From the NCBI RefSeq assembly GCF_025725725.1, contig NZ_CP107020.1, positions 1,178,001 through 1,242,000 on the forward strand: DNA of 64,000 bases, in the 5' to 3' direction. Source of the DNA: Brachybacterium huguangmaarense. GTDB lineage: Bacteria > Actinomycetota > Actinomycetes > Actinomycetales > Dermabacteraceae. The position numbers and the translations under genes are program-made. Positions 33,328 to 41,931 of this stretch are shown here, one piece after another. Position 1 is the first letter of the stretch. Each line of letters opens with the position of its first letter. The notes under the pieces are model-generated. The model was not told the DNA's origin, made no database searches, and saw only the letters and a list, made by a program, of their open reading frames with translations.

Positions 33328-34188
33328 ATGAGCAGGGACGGGGACGGGATCCTGGTCGCCGTCGCCGGTCCGGAGGACCGCGAGGCGTGGCGAGGCCTGC
33401 GCCTGCGCTCGCTGCGGGAGGACCCCCAGGCCTTCGCCACGACGTACGCCAAGGCGCTCGCGCGGGACAGCGACGAGCACTGGGCGCGCGCGATCGCCGC
33501 ACCCGGGGCCTGCATCCTCGCGACCCCTGCGGGAGCGGACGCCCCGCTCGGCATGGCGCGCATCGTGCCGGGGGAGGCACCCGGCGCCCCGGCGTCGATC
33601 TTCTCGGTGTGGGTCGCGCCCGAGGCGCGCGGCACGGGGCTCGGCCGGGCCCTCGTCGAGCAGTGCATCGGCTGGGCGGAGGACCACCTGCCCGAGGCGC
33701 GGCTGCGCCTGGTCGTCGTCGAGACCGGCACGGCGGCGCGCCGGCTCTACGCACGCTGCGGGTTCGGGGTCGTGGGAGGGGCCGCCGGCCCGGACGAGAT
33801 TGTCATGGAGCGCCGTACGGGCCGGGAGACGCCGGCGGTGCACCTGCCCACCGCCCTCGTGGCGCGCTACCGCGCCGTCGACCGCGAGCACGTCGGCTCC
33901 GCGCACCTCGACACCGCGGCCCACCTCGACGAGATCGAGGCCGACGCCCGCGTGCACGGCATCCGCACCCCGCTCGACCTCGCCGCCAACGAGGAGTTCG
34001 CGACCCTCGACGGCAACCACCGGATCGCCGTCGCCCAGCGGCTGGGCCTGCCCGAGGTCCCCGTGCACCTGACCCGGTGGCCGCGCACGCCGCGCCCGGC
34101 GCACGCGCGGCCCATGCACGAGGAGGACCTCGCGGTGCTCGAGGGGGCGCTGCGCGACGTCAGGAGTCGGCCTCCGACAGGTACGTGA
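33328..34188 (+). CDS. GNAT acetyltransferase fused to a ParB-like nuclease-fold domain
   Basis: Single uninterrupted frame of 286 residues with two parts. Residues 8-160 are a GNAT acetyltransferase with the acetyl-CoA loop RGTGLGRALV (101-110) and the late strand YARCGFGVVG. After a ~15-residue linker, residues 170-250 carry LDGNHRIAVAQRLGLPEVPV (227-246), the core box of ParB/sulfiredoxin-fold domains (G-x-HR...A...G...V-P-V). This domain can be a nuclease or an NTP-dependent switch; function here is unknown. It is probably co-transcribed with the permease (6-bp gap), and its 3' end overlaps the pullulanase gene by 29 bp. Confidence 0.8.
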   Translation: MSRDGDGILVAVAGPEDREAWRGLRLRSLREDPQAFATTYAKALARDSDEHWARAIAAPGACILATPAGADAPLGMARIVPGEAPGAPASIFSVWVAPEARGTGLGRALVEQCIGWAEDHLPEARLRLVVVETGTAARRLYARCGFGVVGGAAGPDEIVMERRTGRETPAVHLPTALVARYRAVDREHVGSAHLDTAAHLDEIEADARVHGIRTPLDLAANEEFATLDGNHRIAVAQRLGLPEVPVHLTRWPRTPRPAHARPMHEEDLAVLEGALRDVRSRPPTGT

Positions 34189-37100
34189 TCTGCTGCTCGT
34201 TGACGAGACGGTAGAGGAACGCGGCCATGGCGTCGCGGTTCATGGGCGTGCCGGGCCGGTAGGTGCCGTCGGGCCACCCGGTCGAGATGCCCTCGGACTT
34301 GAGCCACGCGATCTCGCGCGCGAACTGGCTGCCGGCGGGCACGTCGCGGAACGGCGCCGTCGTGGGCTGCGGGACCTCGGGCTCCCCGGCGTAGCGGTAG
34401 ATGAACGCGGCCATGGCGTCACGGTCGATCGCCTGGGTGGGCCGGAAGGTGCCGTCCGACCAGCCGCGGGCGATGCCCTGCTGGTAGGCCCAGATGATCG
34501 CGTCGTAGTGCTCCATGCCCGGCTTCACGTCGCGGAACGGCTGGGTGCGCGGCGGCGTCACGGCAGGCGACCCGGCCAGGCGGTACAGGTACTCGGCCAT
34601 CGCGTCGCGGCCCACCGGCGAGAGCGGGCGGAAGGTGCCGTCGGGGTAGCCCGTGCTGATGCCCTCGGCGCCCATCCACTCGATCTCGTCGAAGTACATC
34701 GTGCCGGGCGGCACGTCGGTGAAGCGCTGGGTCGGCTCGGCGCCCTGGGCCTTGACGAACACCGCGACGGTGCGGGCGGGCACGTGCGCCGTGCCCGTGG
34801 CCGCGTCCCACGACGCCGACTTCACGACCGCGTCCGACCCGTCCGCCTGAACGGGTGAGAGCACGTAGCCCTCGCCCGCCATGTCGTCGATCGCCTCGTC
34901 GATCGCCTCGTCGGAGACGTTGAAGACCGTGACGATGCCGTCCAGCTCGGGATCGGCGTCCTCGCCCACGGTGTCGTCGATCCGCATCACGAGCAGGCCG
35001 GGCGTCGCCTCGGGGCCCGCGTTGGGGAAGGTCACCTTCTGCTCGATGAGCGAGGCGTCGCCGAGCGTGAACAGGTTGGAGGACGAGCGCAGGCGCAGCA
35101 GGTCGAGCGTCTGGTCCGCCGAGGCGCCGATCGCCTCGGACCCCGGATGCAGCGCCTCGTCCTCGAGCATGGGACGCATGAGCGGCCACGCCTCCCCGTT
35201 CTTGCCCTCGGGCGGCAGACCGCGCCCGAAGCCGTTGTCGCTGCCCGTCCAGTCGATCGCGTTGACATGGTCGCCGGAGTCGTAGGAGTCGCGGTCGAGC
35301 GACTTCGAGCGCAGCAGATCGGTCCCGCCCGCCCAGAACGACGGGGACTGGCCCAGCGCCGTGGTCGCGAGCGAGAGGGTGTTCATGCGGACGCGGTCGT
35401 CCATGGACGTGTCCTGCGGCAGCTTCCACACGTTCATGTCGTAGAGCGTCTCGTTGTCGTGCGCGTCGACGTAGTTGACGGACTCCTCGGGGCGGCTCGC
35501 GTACCCGGCGGGCGCCCCGTTGTAGTCGACCTCGGCGCCCGTGACGACGGCCCCGGAGGCGTCGGTGAAGCGATAGTCCTTGAGGTTGCCTGCGAGCCCG
35601 AGGCGCACGAGGTCCGTGCGATGGCGCAGATCCGCGAGCTGGGTGTCGGCAGAGCCCTCGGCGTTGTCGTTGGGATCCGTGGAGAGCCCGTTGCCGAAGC
35701 CCTGATGGGTGCGCTTGTCGACGTCGAAGGGGCTGCCGCCGTGGACGCCGTCGCGCAGCCGGTCGTTGAACGCCCCGATCGAGGTGTCGTCGAGCTGGCC
35801 CTGCGTGGCCTGCGTGAAGCGTGCGTTGTCGGCGACCTCGCCGAAGTTCCAGCCCTCCCCGTACAGGTAGATCGACGAGCCGTCCACCCCGTCCTCGTCG
35901 AGCGTGAGGTCGTCGAGCGCCGAGCGGATCGCGAGCATGTTCTCGCGCGAGGAGTGGCCCATGAGGTCGAAGCGGAAGCCGTCGACGTGGTAGTCCTTGG
36001 CCCACATCACGGTCGAGTCGACCATGAGCTGCTCGGCCATCGCGTGCTCCGTCGCGATGTTCTGGCAGCAGGTCGAGGTCTCGACGGAGCCGGTCAGGCT
36101 GAGGCGCTGGTAGTAGCCGGGCACCACCTGGTCGAGCACCGAGGTCTTCTCCTGGCCCGAGGCGGCGGTGTGGTTGTAGACCTGGTCGAGCACGACCTGC
36201 AGGCCCATGTCGTGCAGGTCGCCGACCATGGAGCGGAACTCGGTCGTGCGCGGTCCGCCGGACTGGTGACCGGTGGTCGCGTAGCTTCCCTCGGGCGTCA
36301 TGTAGTGGAAGGGGTCGTAGCCCCAGTTGTAGGCGTCCTGCGAGGCCACGGCAACGACGGCGGCCTGCTGCGCGGTCGAGGAGGGTCCTGCGTCGGCCGG
36401 GATCTGCGGGGTCTTCTGGAGGTCGCGGTCCTCCTCGATCGAGGCGATGTCGAAGGTCGGCAGCAGGTGCACGGTGGTCATGCCCGCCTCGGCGAGCTCC
36501 CGCAGCCGCGTGGTGCCGTCGGAGCCGGCCTCCCCGAACGCGGCGTAGGTGCCGCGCTCCGCGGCGGGGACCGTGGTGTCGCCCACCGAGAAGTCCCGGA
36601 CGTGCATCTCGTAGATCGTCTGGTCGGCGAACTGCGCGACGGTCGGCGCGGACGTGTCCGTCCAGACGTCCGGCGCCCAGCGCGGGTCGTCGAGGTCGAG
36701 GAGCACGGAGCGCTCCGAGTCGAGCGTGAGCCCCACCGAGTACGGATCCGTCACGAGGTTGTGGTGCAGCGCGTCGAGGGAGGGGACGTACACCTCGACG
36801 TCGTAGAGGTACGAGCGGTCCTCCCAGGAGGCGTCGCCGGTCACGGTCCAGGTGCCGTCGTCCTGGCGCGTCATGGGCACGGACTCGGGGTTCGCGCCGT
36901 CGGCGTCGAACAGCTGCAGGGACACCGAGACGGCGGTCGGCGCCCACAGCGTGAGCGTCGGCACCCCGTCGGCGAAGCGGAGCCCGAGGTCGCCGCCCCG
37001 GCGTGCCGCATCGGCGTAGAGGTCGTCGAGCACCCCGGGGATCTGGAGCCCCGTGAACACCTGCACGGCGCCGTCGGCGTCGCGCTGGACGACGGCCAGC

Positions 37101-38110
37101 TGTCCCGTGAGGGCCTCGCCGAGCGTCTCGCGGTCGACCCCGCTCAAGGTGAGGGCGGTGAAGCCCGTCAGATGCCCCCGGTTCTCGAGCTGCTCGGCCG
37201 TCAGCCCCGCCGCGTCGCGCGCGAGCTCGCCCAGCCGGGCCCCGCCCGTGACCGTCCCGTCGGCCACCGTGAGGCCGCCGGTCGGGGAGGACCACAGCTC
37301 CCAGCTCGCCCCGGCGGTCACCCGATCGGTCGGCCACGCGATCGTGGTCGCGTCGAGGAGGTGCCCGAGCTGCTGGCCGGTCCCGTCCACGGGCGGGTCG
37401 GCGACGACGATCTCGAGCACGTGGGTGGACAGCGTGTAGCGGAAGGTGACGTCCTTGCCGGCCTGCGTCGCGAACGTGTAGTTCGCGCCGCCGACCTCGC
37501 CGTTCATGCCGTAGTTCTCGTCCCACGAGCGACCGTGCGCGACCTTGACCTCGTGGCTCCCCGCCGGGATCGCGGTCGTGGAGAAGGTGAACACGCCGTC
37601 GCCGTCGAGGTCCTGCATCCACGTGCTCATGCAGTCGGGCGCCCAGTCGGACGGGCAGCCGAGCTCCTGGTCGAAGGAGCCGGGCAGCGTGATCACGGGG
37701 GCGGTCGCGGTGTCGGTCAGGTAGTGCGTCGCGGGGTCGTACCAGAAGGTGATCGGACCGTCGGCGTGCGTGGTCGTGAGGTTCTCCCCGCCGGGGACCC
37801 CGCCCTGGCCGTAGCTCTCGTCCCACGAGCCGCCGACCGCGAGCTTGTACTGGTACTCGCCCGCCGGCAGGTCGTAGGTCGCGGAGTACAGGCCGGAGGC
37901 GTCGTCGAGGCTCAGCGCCGTGTCGGCGCAGTCCGGCTGCCAGTCGCCCGGGCATCCCAGCGCCGACTGCAGGTCGCCCGCGACGACGACCTCGGCGGGG
38001 TCCTCGGCGAGAGCGGCCGGGGCGGCGCCGAGCTGCCCGGCGAGGACCACGGCGAGGCTGCCGCCGATCGCGGCGGCACGGCGGGCGAGGGGGAGCAGCG
38101 GGGAGGGCAT
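34160..38110 (-). CDS. pulA: Secreted pullulanase (GH13) with C-terminal SLH repeats
   Basis: Type I pullulanase of 1316 residues cutting alpha-1,6 bonds of pullulan and branched starch outside the cell. A signal peptide (1-36, ending APAALA) is followed by two X25-type starch-binding modules (about 40-130 and 135-220, each with LGCPxDWxPDC). The pullulanase-specific domain leads to a GH13 barrel with YNWGYDPFHYM (about 592), the nucleophile aspartate in GFRFDLMGH (about 714) and acid/base glutamate in YLYGEGWNFG. The end carries three S-layer-homology repeats (about 1135-1310, each with ISTGYPDGTFRP or similar), anchoring it at the cell surface. AGGAG lies 7 nt before the ATG. A longer upstream frame is a shadow. 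Confidence 0.93.
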   Translation of the reverse strand: MPSPLLPLARRAAAIGGSLAVVLAGQLGAAPAALAEDPAEVVVAGDLQSALGCPGDWQPDCADTALSLDDASGLYSATYDLPAGEYQYKLAVGGSWDESYGQGGVPGGENLTTTHADGPITFWYDPATHYLTDTATAPVITLPGSFDQELGCPSDWAPDCMSTWMQDLDGDGVFTFSTTAIPAGSHEVKVAHGRSWDENYGMNGEVGGANYTFATQAGKDVTFRYTLSTHVLEIVVADPPVDGTGQQLGHLLDATTIAWPTDRVTAGASWELWSSPTGGLTVADGTVTGGARLGELARDAAGLTAEQLENRGHLTGFTALTLSGVDRETLGEALTGQLAVVQRDADGAVQVFTGLQIPGVLDDLYADAARRGGDLGLRFADGVPTLTLWAPTAVSVSLQLFDADGANPESVPMTRQDDGTWTVTGDASWEDRSYLYDVEVYVPSLDALHHNLVTDPYSVGLTLDSERSVLLDLDDPRWAPDVWTDTSAPTVAQFADQTIYEMHVRDFSVGDTTVPAAERGTYAAFGEAGSDGTTRLRELAEAGMTTVHLLPTFDIASIEEDRDLQKTPQIPADAGPSSTAQQAAVVAVASQDAYNWGYDPFHYMTPEGSYATTGHQSGGPRTTEFRSMVGDLHDMGLQVVLDQVYNHTAASGQEKTSVLDQVVPGYYQRLSLTGSVETSTCCQNIATEHAMAEQLMVDSTVMWAKDYHVDGFRFDLMGHSSRENMLAIRSALDDLTLDEDGVDGSSIYLYGEGWNFGEVADNARFTQATQGQLDDTSIGAFNDRLRDGVHGGSPFDVDKRTHQGFGNGLSTDPNDNAEGSADTQLADLRHRTDLVRLGLAGNLKDYRFTDASGAVVTGAEVDYNGAPAGYASRPEESVNYVDAHDNETLYDMNVWKLPQDTSMDDRVRMNTLSLATTALGQSPSFWAGGTDLLRSKSLDRDSYDSGDHVNAIDWTGSDNGFGRGLPPEGKNGEAWPLMRPMLEDEALHPGSEAIGASADQTLDLLRLRSSSNLFTLGDASLIEQKVTFPNAGPEATPGLLVMRIDDTVGEDADPELDGIVTVFNVSDEAIDEAIDDMAGEGYVLSPVQADGSDAVVKSASWDAATGTAHVPARTVAVFVKAQGAEPTQRFTDVPPGTMYFDEIEWMGAEGISTGYPDGTFRPLSPVGRDAMAEYLYRLAGSPAVTPPRTQPFRDVKPGMEHYDAIIWAYQQGIARGWSDGTFRPTQAIDRDAMAAFIYRYAGEPEVPQPTTAPFRDVPAGSQFAREIAWLKSEGISTGWPDGTYRPGTPMNRDAMAAFLYRLVNEQQITYLSEADS

Positions 38111-38222
38111 GCGGGACTCCTGTGTCCGGGCGGGGCGCGCTCGCCGGTCGCACGGCGACACGGCGGGGCGGGGAGGGTGAGGCGGGGGGAGGGCGGGACG
38201 GGCGGCGATGCCCGGTCCGTCG

Positions 38223-38280
38223 AGAGTACGTGCGGCCCGGACTGTCTGCAAGAGAACTGAAAGGACTGCAAGAACTTGCG
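38223..38280 (-). promoter_or_regulatory. pulA promoter and CTTGCAG operator repeats
   Basis: On the minus strand the -35 TTGCAG (38251-38246), 17-bp spacer and -10 TACTCT (38228-38223) form a promoter. The heptamer CTTGCAG occurs at 38252-38246 and 38272-38266 (20 bp apart), and an inverted GCAAG half lies just beyond (38279-38275). CTTGCAG repeats are known in actinobacterial amylase/maltose promoters controlled by MalR-type LacI regulators; one copy covers the -35 box, which fits repression. Confidence 0.65.
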
Positions 38281-38295
38281 GCGGGCACCCGTCTC

Positions 38296-41097
38296 TCAGC
38301 CGGTGGTCGCGGCCAGCAGCTCGAGCACGTGGCGGTACGGGCGTCCGGTCGCGGCGGCCATGCCCAGCTCGCACGTCCGGTTGGCGCTCACGTACCACGC
38401 CGTGGCCCGCGCGCCGACCTCGGTGGCCTCGAGCCGCGTGGCGGCGGCCGTCAGCTCGGGATGCAGCATCCCGCGGTCGCCCGCATAGCCGCAGCAGCCC
38501 CAGTCGGTCGGCACGACGACCTCGTGCGCGCAGGCGGCGGCCACGGCGACGAGATCGTCCGTCGTGCCCAGATGGGTCGTCGAGCACGTCGGGTGCACGG
38601 TCACCGCGGACACGGGGGAGGTCACGGCCAGGCGGGGCAGGAGCACTCGACGCGCGAAGGTGACGGCGTCGATCACCTCGACGTCCGCGCCGGCCATCGC
38701 ATGCCGCACGCCCTCGGTGCACGATGCGGCGTCGACGACCACGGGGACTCCGCCGTGGCGCGCGCTCGCCGCGCCGAGGACCGTCCGCACACGGCGGTGC
38801 ATGTCCTCCTTGGCCGACGTCATCCCCTTGGACGAGAACGGCGTCGCGCAGCACAGCGTGCACGCCTCGTCGGGCACGACGAGCCGCACGCCCGCCCGCT
38901 GGGCGAGCACCGTGAGCGCCTCCCCGACGCTCTCGGCCCCCTCCGGCGCGCCGTCGGGACCGAACATCGTGTGCATGCACGAGGGCAGGTGGACTGCGAC
39001 GGTCGGGGCGCCCGTCAGTCCGCGGCCCCCGCCCTGGCGACGCCGCCCTCCGTGGCGCGGCAGCTCGGGACGGTAGGAGGGCACCCGGTCGGTGCCGGCC
39101 ACGGCGCGGGCCGCGGCCGTCGCCGCGCGGGGAAGCGCGGAGGGCAGCGCCCCCGCGACGGTGAGGGCCGCCGAGGCGCCCCGCGTCGCCACGTCCCAGT
39201 GCGCGGCCGCGGCGCCCCAGGCGGCGCCCTCGACCGGGCCCGCCTCCTCGGCGCGCAGACGCCGCACGAGGTCGCCCGTGTTGATGCCGACCGGGCACGT
39301 GGTCACGCACATGCCGTCGACGGCGCACGTGGCCAGCCCCTCGTAGTCGTACGCCGCGGTGATCGCGGCGGCCGTCTCCCGATCGCCCCGCGCACGGGCG
39401 AGCGCGAGGTCCCGGCGCAGCACGATCCGCTGGCGCGGGGTGAGGGTCAGGTCGCGGCTGGGGCACACGGGCTCGCAGTAGCCGCACTCGACGCAGCGGT
39501 CGGCCTCCTCCTCGATCGGCACGACGGGCTTGAGGTCGCGGGTGTGGGCGGAGGCGTCGTCGGTGAGCAGGACCCCGGGGTTGAGGATCCCGGCGGGGTC
39601 CACCAGGCGCTTGATCTCGCGCATCACCGCGTACAGCTCAGGCCCGTACTGCCGCTCGACGAACGGCGCCATGACGCGGCCGGTGCCGTGCTCGGCCTTG
39701 AGGTTGCCGCCCTGGCCCAGCACGAGGTCGACCATGTCGTGCGTGAACGCCTCGTAGCGGTCCTGTCCCTCGCCCAGCTTCTCGTTGAGCAGGAAGTGGA
39801 TGTTGCCGTCCTTGGCGTGCCCGAACACGACGGGGTCCTCGTAGCCGTGGCGCGCGAAGAGCCCCTGCAGCCCCGTGCAGGTCGCATCGAGCGCGCCGAC
39901 GGGCACCACGACGTCCTCGAGCAGCGCGATCGCGCCCGCCGGCCGTGCTCCCGCGACGGCGGCGTACAGCCCGTTGCGCGTGGTCCACAGCGCCGCGCGA
40001 CGCTCGGCGTCCTCGGTCATCGCGAGCGGCGCCGCGAGGTCGAGGGCGCGGGCGAGGCGGTCGGCGCGGTCGACGGCCTCCACGAGCGCCTCGTCGGTGT
40101 CGGCGCGCTGCTCGACCAGGAGCGCCGCGTGGTCCTGGACGTCCAGGCCGGCGATCTCCCGCGGGACCCGCGCGAGGCGCTGGGCCACGCGCAGGGAGCG
40201 CGCGTCCATCAGCTCGACAGTCGCGAAGCCCGCCTCGACGACGCCGGGCAGGGCGCTCGTGGCGGCGTGGAGCGAGTCGAAGGCGAGCAGGCCGGTCGCC
40301 ATGCGACGGGGGATCGGCACCGTGCGGAAGACCGCCGCGGCGACGAAGGCGAGCGTGCCCTCGGACCCGACCACGAGATGGGCGAGCACGTCGGCGACGT
40401 CCTCGAAGTCGAGCAGCGCGTTGACGCCGTAGCCCATCGTGTTCTTGAGCGCGAAGCGCTCCCGGATCACGCGGGTCGCCTCGGCGTCCGCGCGCACGCG
40501 CGCCATCAGCCGGGCCAGGCCCGCGTGCAGGGCGGGCTCGTCGTGGCGCAGGCGGGCGTCCGCGTCGGGGAGGGCGGTGTCCACGACCGTGCCGGAGGGC
40601 AGCACGAAGCGCAGCGACTCGAGGGTGCGGTAGGAGTTCTCGGTGGTGCCCGCCGCCATGCCCGAGGAGTTGTTCGCGATCACCCCGCCGATCGTGCACG
40701 CCGTCGCCGAGGCGGGGTCCGGGCCGAGCCGGCGCCCGTGGCAGAGCAGGTGGGCGTTGACCCGGCCGAGCGTCGCGCCGGGACCCACCCGGACGCGCCG
40801 GCCGTCATCGAGCACCTCGATCCCGGCGAAGTGGCGCCGCACGTCGGCGAGCACCGAGTCCGACTGCGCCTGCCCGGACAGGCTCGAGCCGCCCGAGCGG
40901 AACGTGAGCGCGCGCCGCGAGGAGGCGGCCTCGCGCAGCAGGGCCACGACCTCGGTCTCCGAGGCGGGGGTCGTGACGGCCTCGGGGATCAGCAGGTAGT
41001 GGGAGGCGTCGTGCGCGAGCGCGTGGCGCCGCGCGAGCGAGGTGTCGAGCAGGGGGCGGTGGGGCGCCGTCGGCGATGACGGCAGGGGGCGAGCCAT
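38296..41097 (-). CDS. FAD-linked oxidoreductase with Fe-S clusters (D-lactate dehydrogenase-like)
   Basis: Fused flavin/iron-sulfur protein of 933 residues. An FAD_binding_4 domain (about 35-260, with RSGGSSLSGQAQ and NNSSGMAAGT) and FAD-oxidase C-terminal domain (to about 500) are joined to two 4Fe-4S motifs, CVECGYCEPVCPS (about 531-543) and CAVDGMCVTTCPVG (about 589-602). A GlpC/CCG-type domain follows with CCATPF and CCGYAGD. This is the architecture of quinone-linked D-lactate (or 2-hydroxyglutarate/glycolate) dehydrogenases. TAGCGT precedes the ATG by 6 nt. It could feed electrons from fermentation products of starch into respiration. Confidence 0.9.
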   Translation of the reverse strand: MARPLPSSPTAPHRPLLDTSLARRHALAHDASHYLLIPEAVTTPASETEVVALLREAASSRRALTFRSGGSSLSGQAQSDSVLADVRRHFAGIEVLDDGRRVRVGPGATLGRVNAHLLCHGRRLGPDPASATACTIGGVIANNSSGMAAGTTENSYRTLESLRFVLPSGTVVDTALPDADARLRHDEPALHAGLARLMARVRADAEATRVIRERFALKNTMGYGVNALLDFEDVADVLAHLVVGSEGTLAFVAAAVFRTVPIPRRMATGLLAFDSLHAATSALPGVVEAGFATVELMDARSLRVAQRLARVPREIAGLDVQDHAALLVEQRADTDEALVEAVDRADRLARALDLAAPLAMTEDAERRAALWTTRNGLYAAVAGARPAGAIALLEDVVVPVGALDATCTGLQGLFARHGYEDPVVFGHAKDGNIHFLLNEKLGEGQDRYEAFTHDMVDLVLGQGGNLKAEHGTGRVMAPFVERQYGPELYAVMREIKRLVDPAGILNPGVLLTDDASAHTRDLKPVVPIEEEADRCVECGYCEPVCPSRDLTLTPRQRIVLRRDLALARARGDRETAAAITAAYDYEGLATCAVDGMCVTTCPVGINTGDLVRRLRAEEAGPVEGAAWGAAAAHWDVATRGASAALTVAGALPSALPRAATAAARAVAGTDRVPSYRPELPRHGGRRRQGGGRGLTGAPTVAVHLPSCMHTMFGPDGAPEGAESVGEALTVLAQRAGVRLVVPDEACTLCCATPFSSKGMTSAKEDMHRRVRTVLGAASARHGGVPVVVDAASCTEGVRHAMAGADVEVIDAVTFARRVLLPRLAVTSPVSAVTVHPTCSTTHLGTTDDLVAVAAACAHEVVVPTDWGCCGYAGDRGMLHPELTAAATRLEATEVGARATAWYVSANRTCELGMAAATGRPYRHVLELLAATTG

Positions 41098-41103
41098 GGA
41101 CCC

Positions 41104-41109
41104 ACGCTA
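41104..41109 (-). promoter_or_regulatory. Leaderless -10 box TAGCGT
   Basis: Minus strand, 6-nt spacer to the ATG at 41097. It lies inside the short gap after the 41120-41836 gene. Confidence 0.55.
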
Positions 41110-41119
41110 GACCTCGGCC

Positions 41120-41836
41120 TCAGCCCTCGCTCGACTCCCGCAGCATCAGGAGCGACTCGAGCCACGGGTGATGGGCCGAAGCGAGGGCGTAGGCGCCGTC
41201 GGCGATCACGGCGAGGCCCGCCACGGCCAGGATCGCCGCGAACACGAGCAGCAGCCCGCGGCGACGGGGGCCGAAGAACGCGCCGAGCCGGGCCAGGACC
41301 CGTTCGTGGGCGCCGAACAGGGAGGCGACGGTGACCGTCGCGAGCGGGAGCTGGTAGATGACGTTCCACGCCACCAGCAGCACGATCTCCTCGAGCACGC
41401 TCGGCACCTGCATCGCCATGCCGACGGCGACCGTGAAGGTCGGGTCCGCGAACGTCGTGAGGCTCAGCAGCAGCCCGCCCGTCGCGAGCGAGCCCACCTG
41501 GTCGCGCAGGTTGCGCTGGCGCGGCTGCGGGACGCGCTCGGCGTTGCGGCGCTGGAACACGGCGAAGCCGATCAGGGCGGTGCCGACGACGAGCTGGATC
41601 ACGGCCAGCCAGGTCTCCGAGCCCAGCACGGGGGCCAGCCAGCCGCCGACGATGCGCAGCAGCGGCTTGAGCAGGAGCGTCACGACGATCACCGAGACGG
41701 CGTAGGCGCCCACGAAGGCGAGCAGGTGCAGGGGGCGCATGCCCCGGGCGAGGAAGGTCGCGGCGATGACACCGCCGAGGATGTCCATCGTCACCACGGC
41801 CATGCCGAAGAAGGCCAGCAGGCCGAGGGCGGTCAT
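41120..41836 (-). CDS. Polytopic membrane protein (LysE/GAP-like?)
   Basis: Integral membrane protein of 238 residues with six helices. The N-terminal pair (ALGLLAFFGMAVVTMDILGG, then PLHLLAFVGAYAVSVIVVTL) and a charged central loop (about 110-125, rich in Arg/Gln/Asn) before three more helices resemble small exporters of the LysE or GAP type, but no diagnostic motif is present. TAGGGT lies 7 nt before the ATG at 41836. The -10 box of the downstream dehydrogenase falls just after its stop, so the two are separately promoted. Confidence 0.65.
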   Translation of the reverse strand: MTALGLLAFFGMAVVTMDILGGVIAATFLARGMRPLHLLAFVGAYAVSVIVVTLLLKPLLRIVGGWLAPVLGSETWLAVIQLVVGTALIGFAVFQRRNAERVPQPRQRNLRDQVGSLATGGLLLSLTTFADPTFTVAVGMAMQVPSVLEEIVLLVAWNVIYQLPLATVTVASLFGAHERVLARLGAFFGPRRRGLLLVFAAILAVAGLAVIADGAYALASAHHPWLESLLMLRESSEG

Positions 41837-41843
41837 GGCGCCG

Positions 41844-41849
41844 ACCCTA
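41844..41849 (-). promoter_or_regulatory. Leaderless -10 box TAGGGT
   Basis: Minus strand, 7-nt spacer to the ATG at 41836. Confidence 0.55.
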
Positions 41850-41919
41850 CCGGCCGCCCTCCGGACCGCCCCAGGGGGATGTCCCCCCACTGATCCCGGG
41901 GGGCGGCGCCACCGCTGGC

Positions 41920-41925
41920 TAGACT
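41920..41925 (+). promoter_or_regulatory. Leaderless -10 box TAGACT
   Basis: TAGACT, 6-nt spacer, ATG at 41932. Confidence 0.6.
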
Positions 41926-41931
41926 GCCGCC

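Noticed and set aside
35147-38260. 3.1-kb open frame antisense to the pullulanase gene (+ strand)
   Set aside because: Composition is His/Arg/Val-rich with no domain; it is the mirror of strong GC3 bias in pulA, which has all family motifs.
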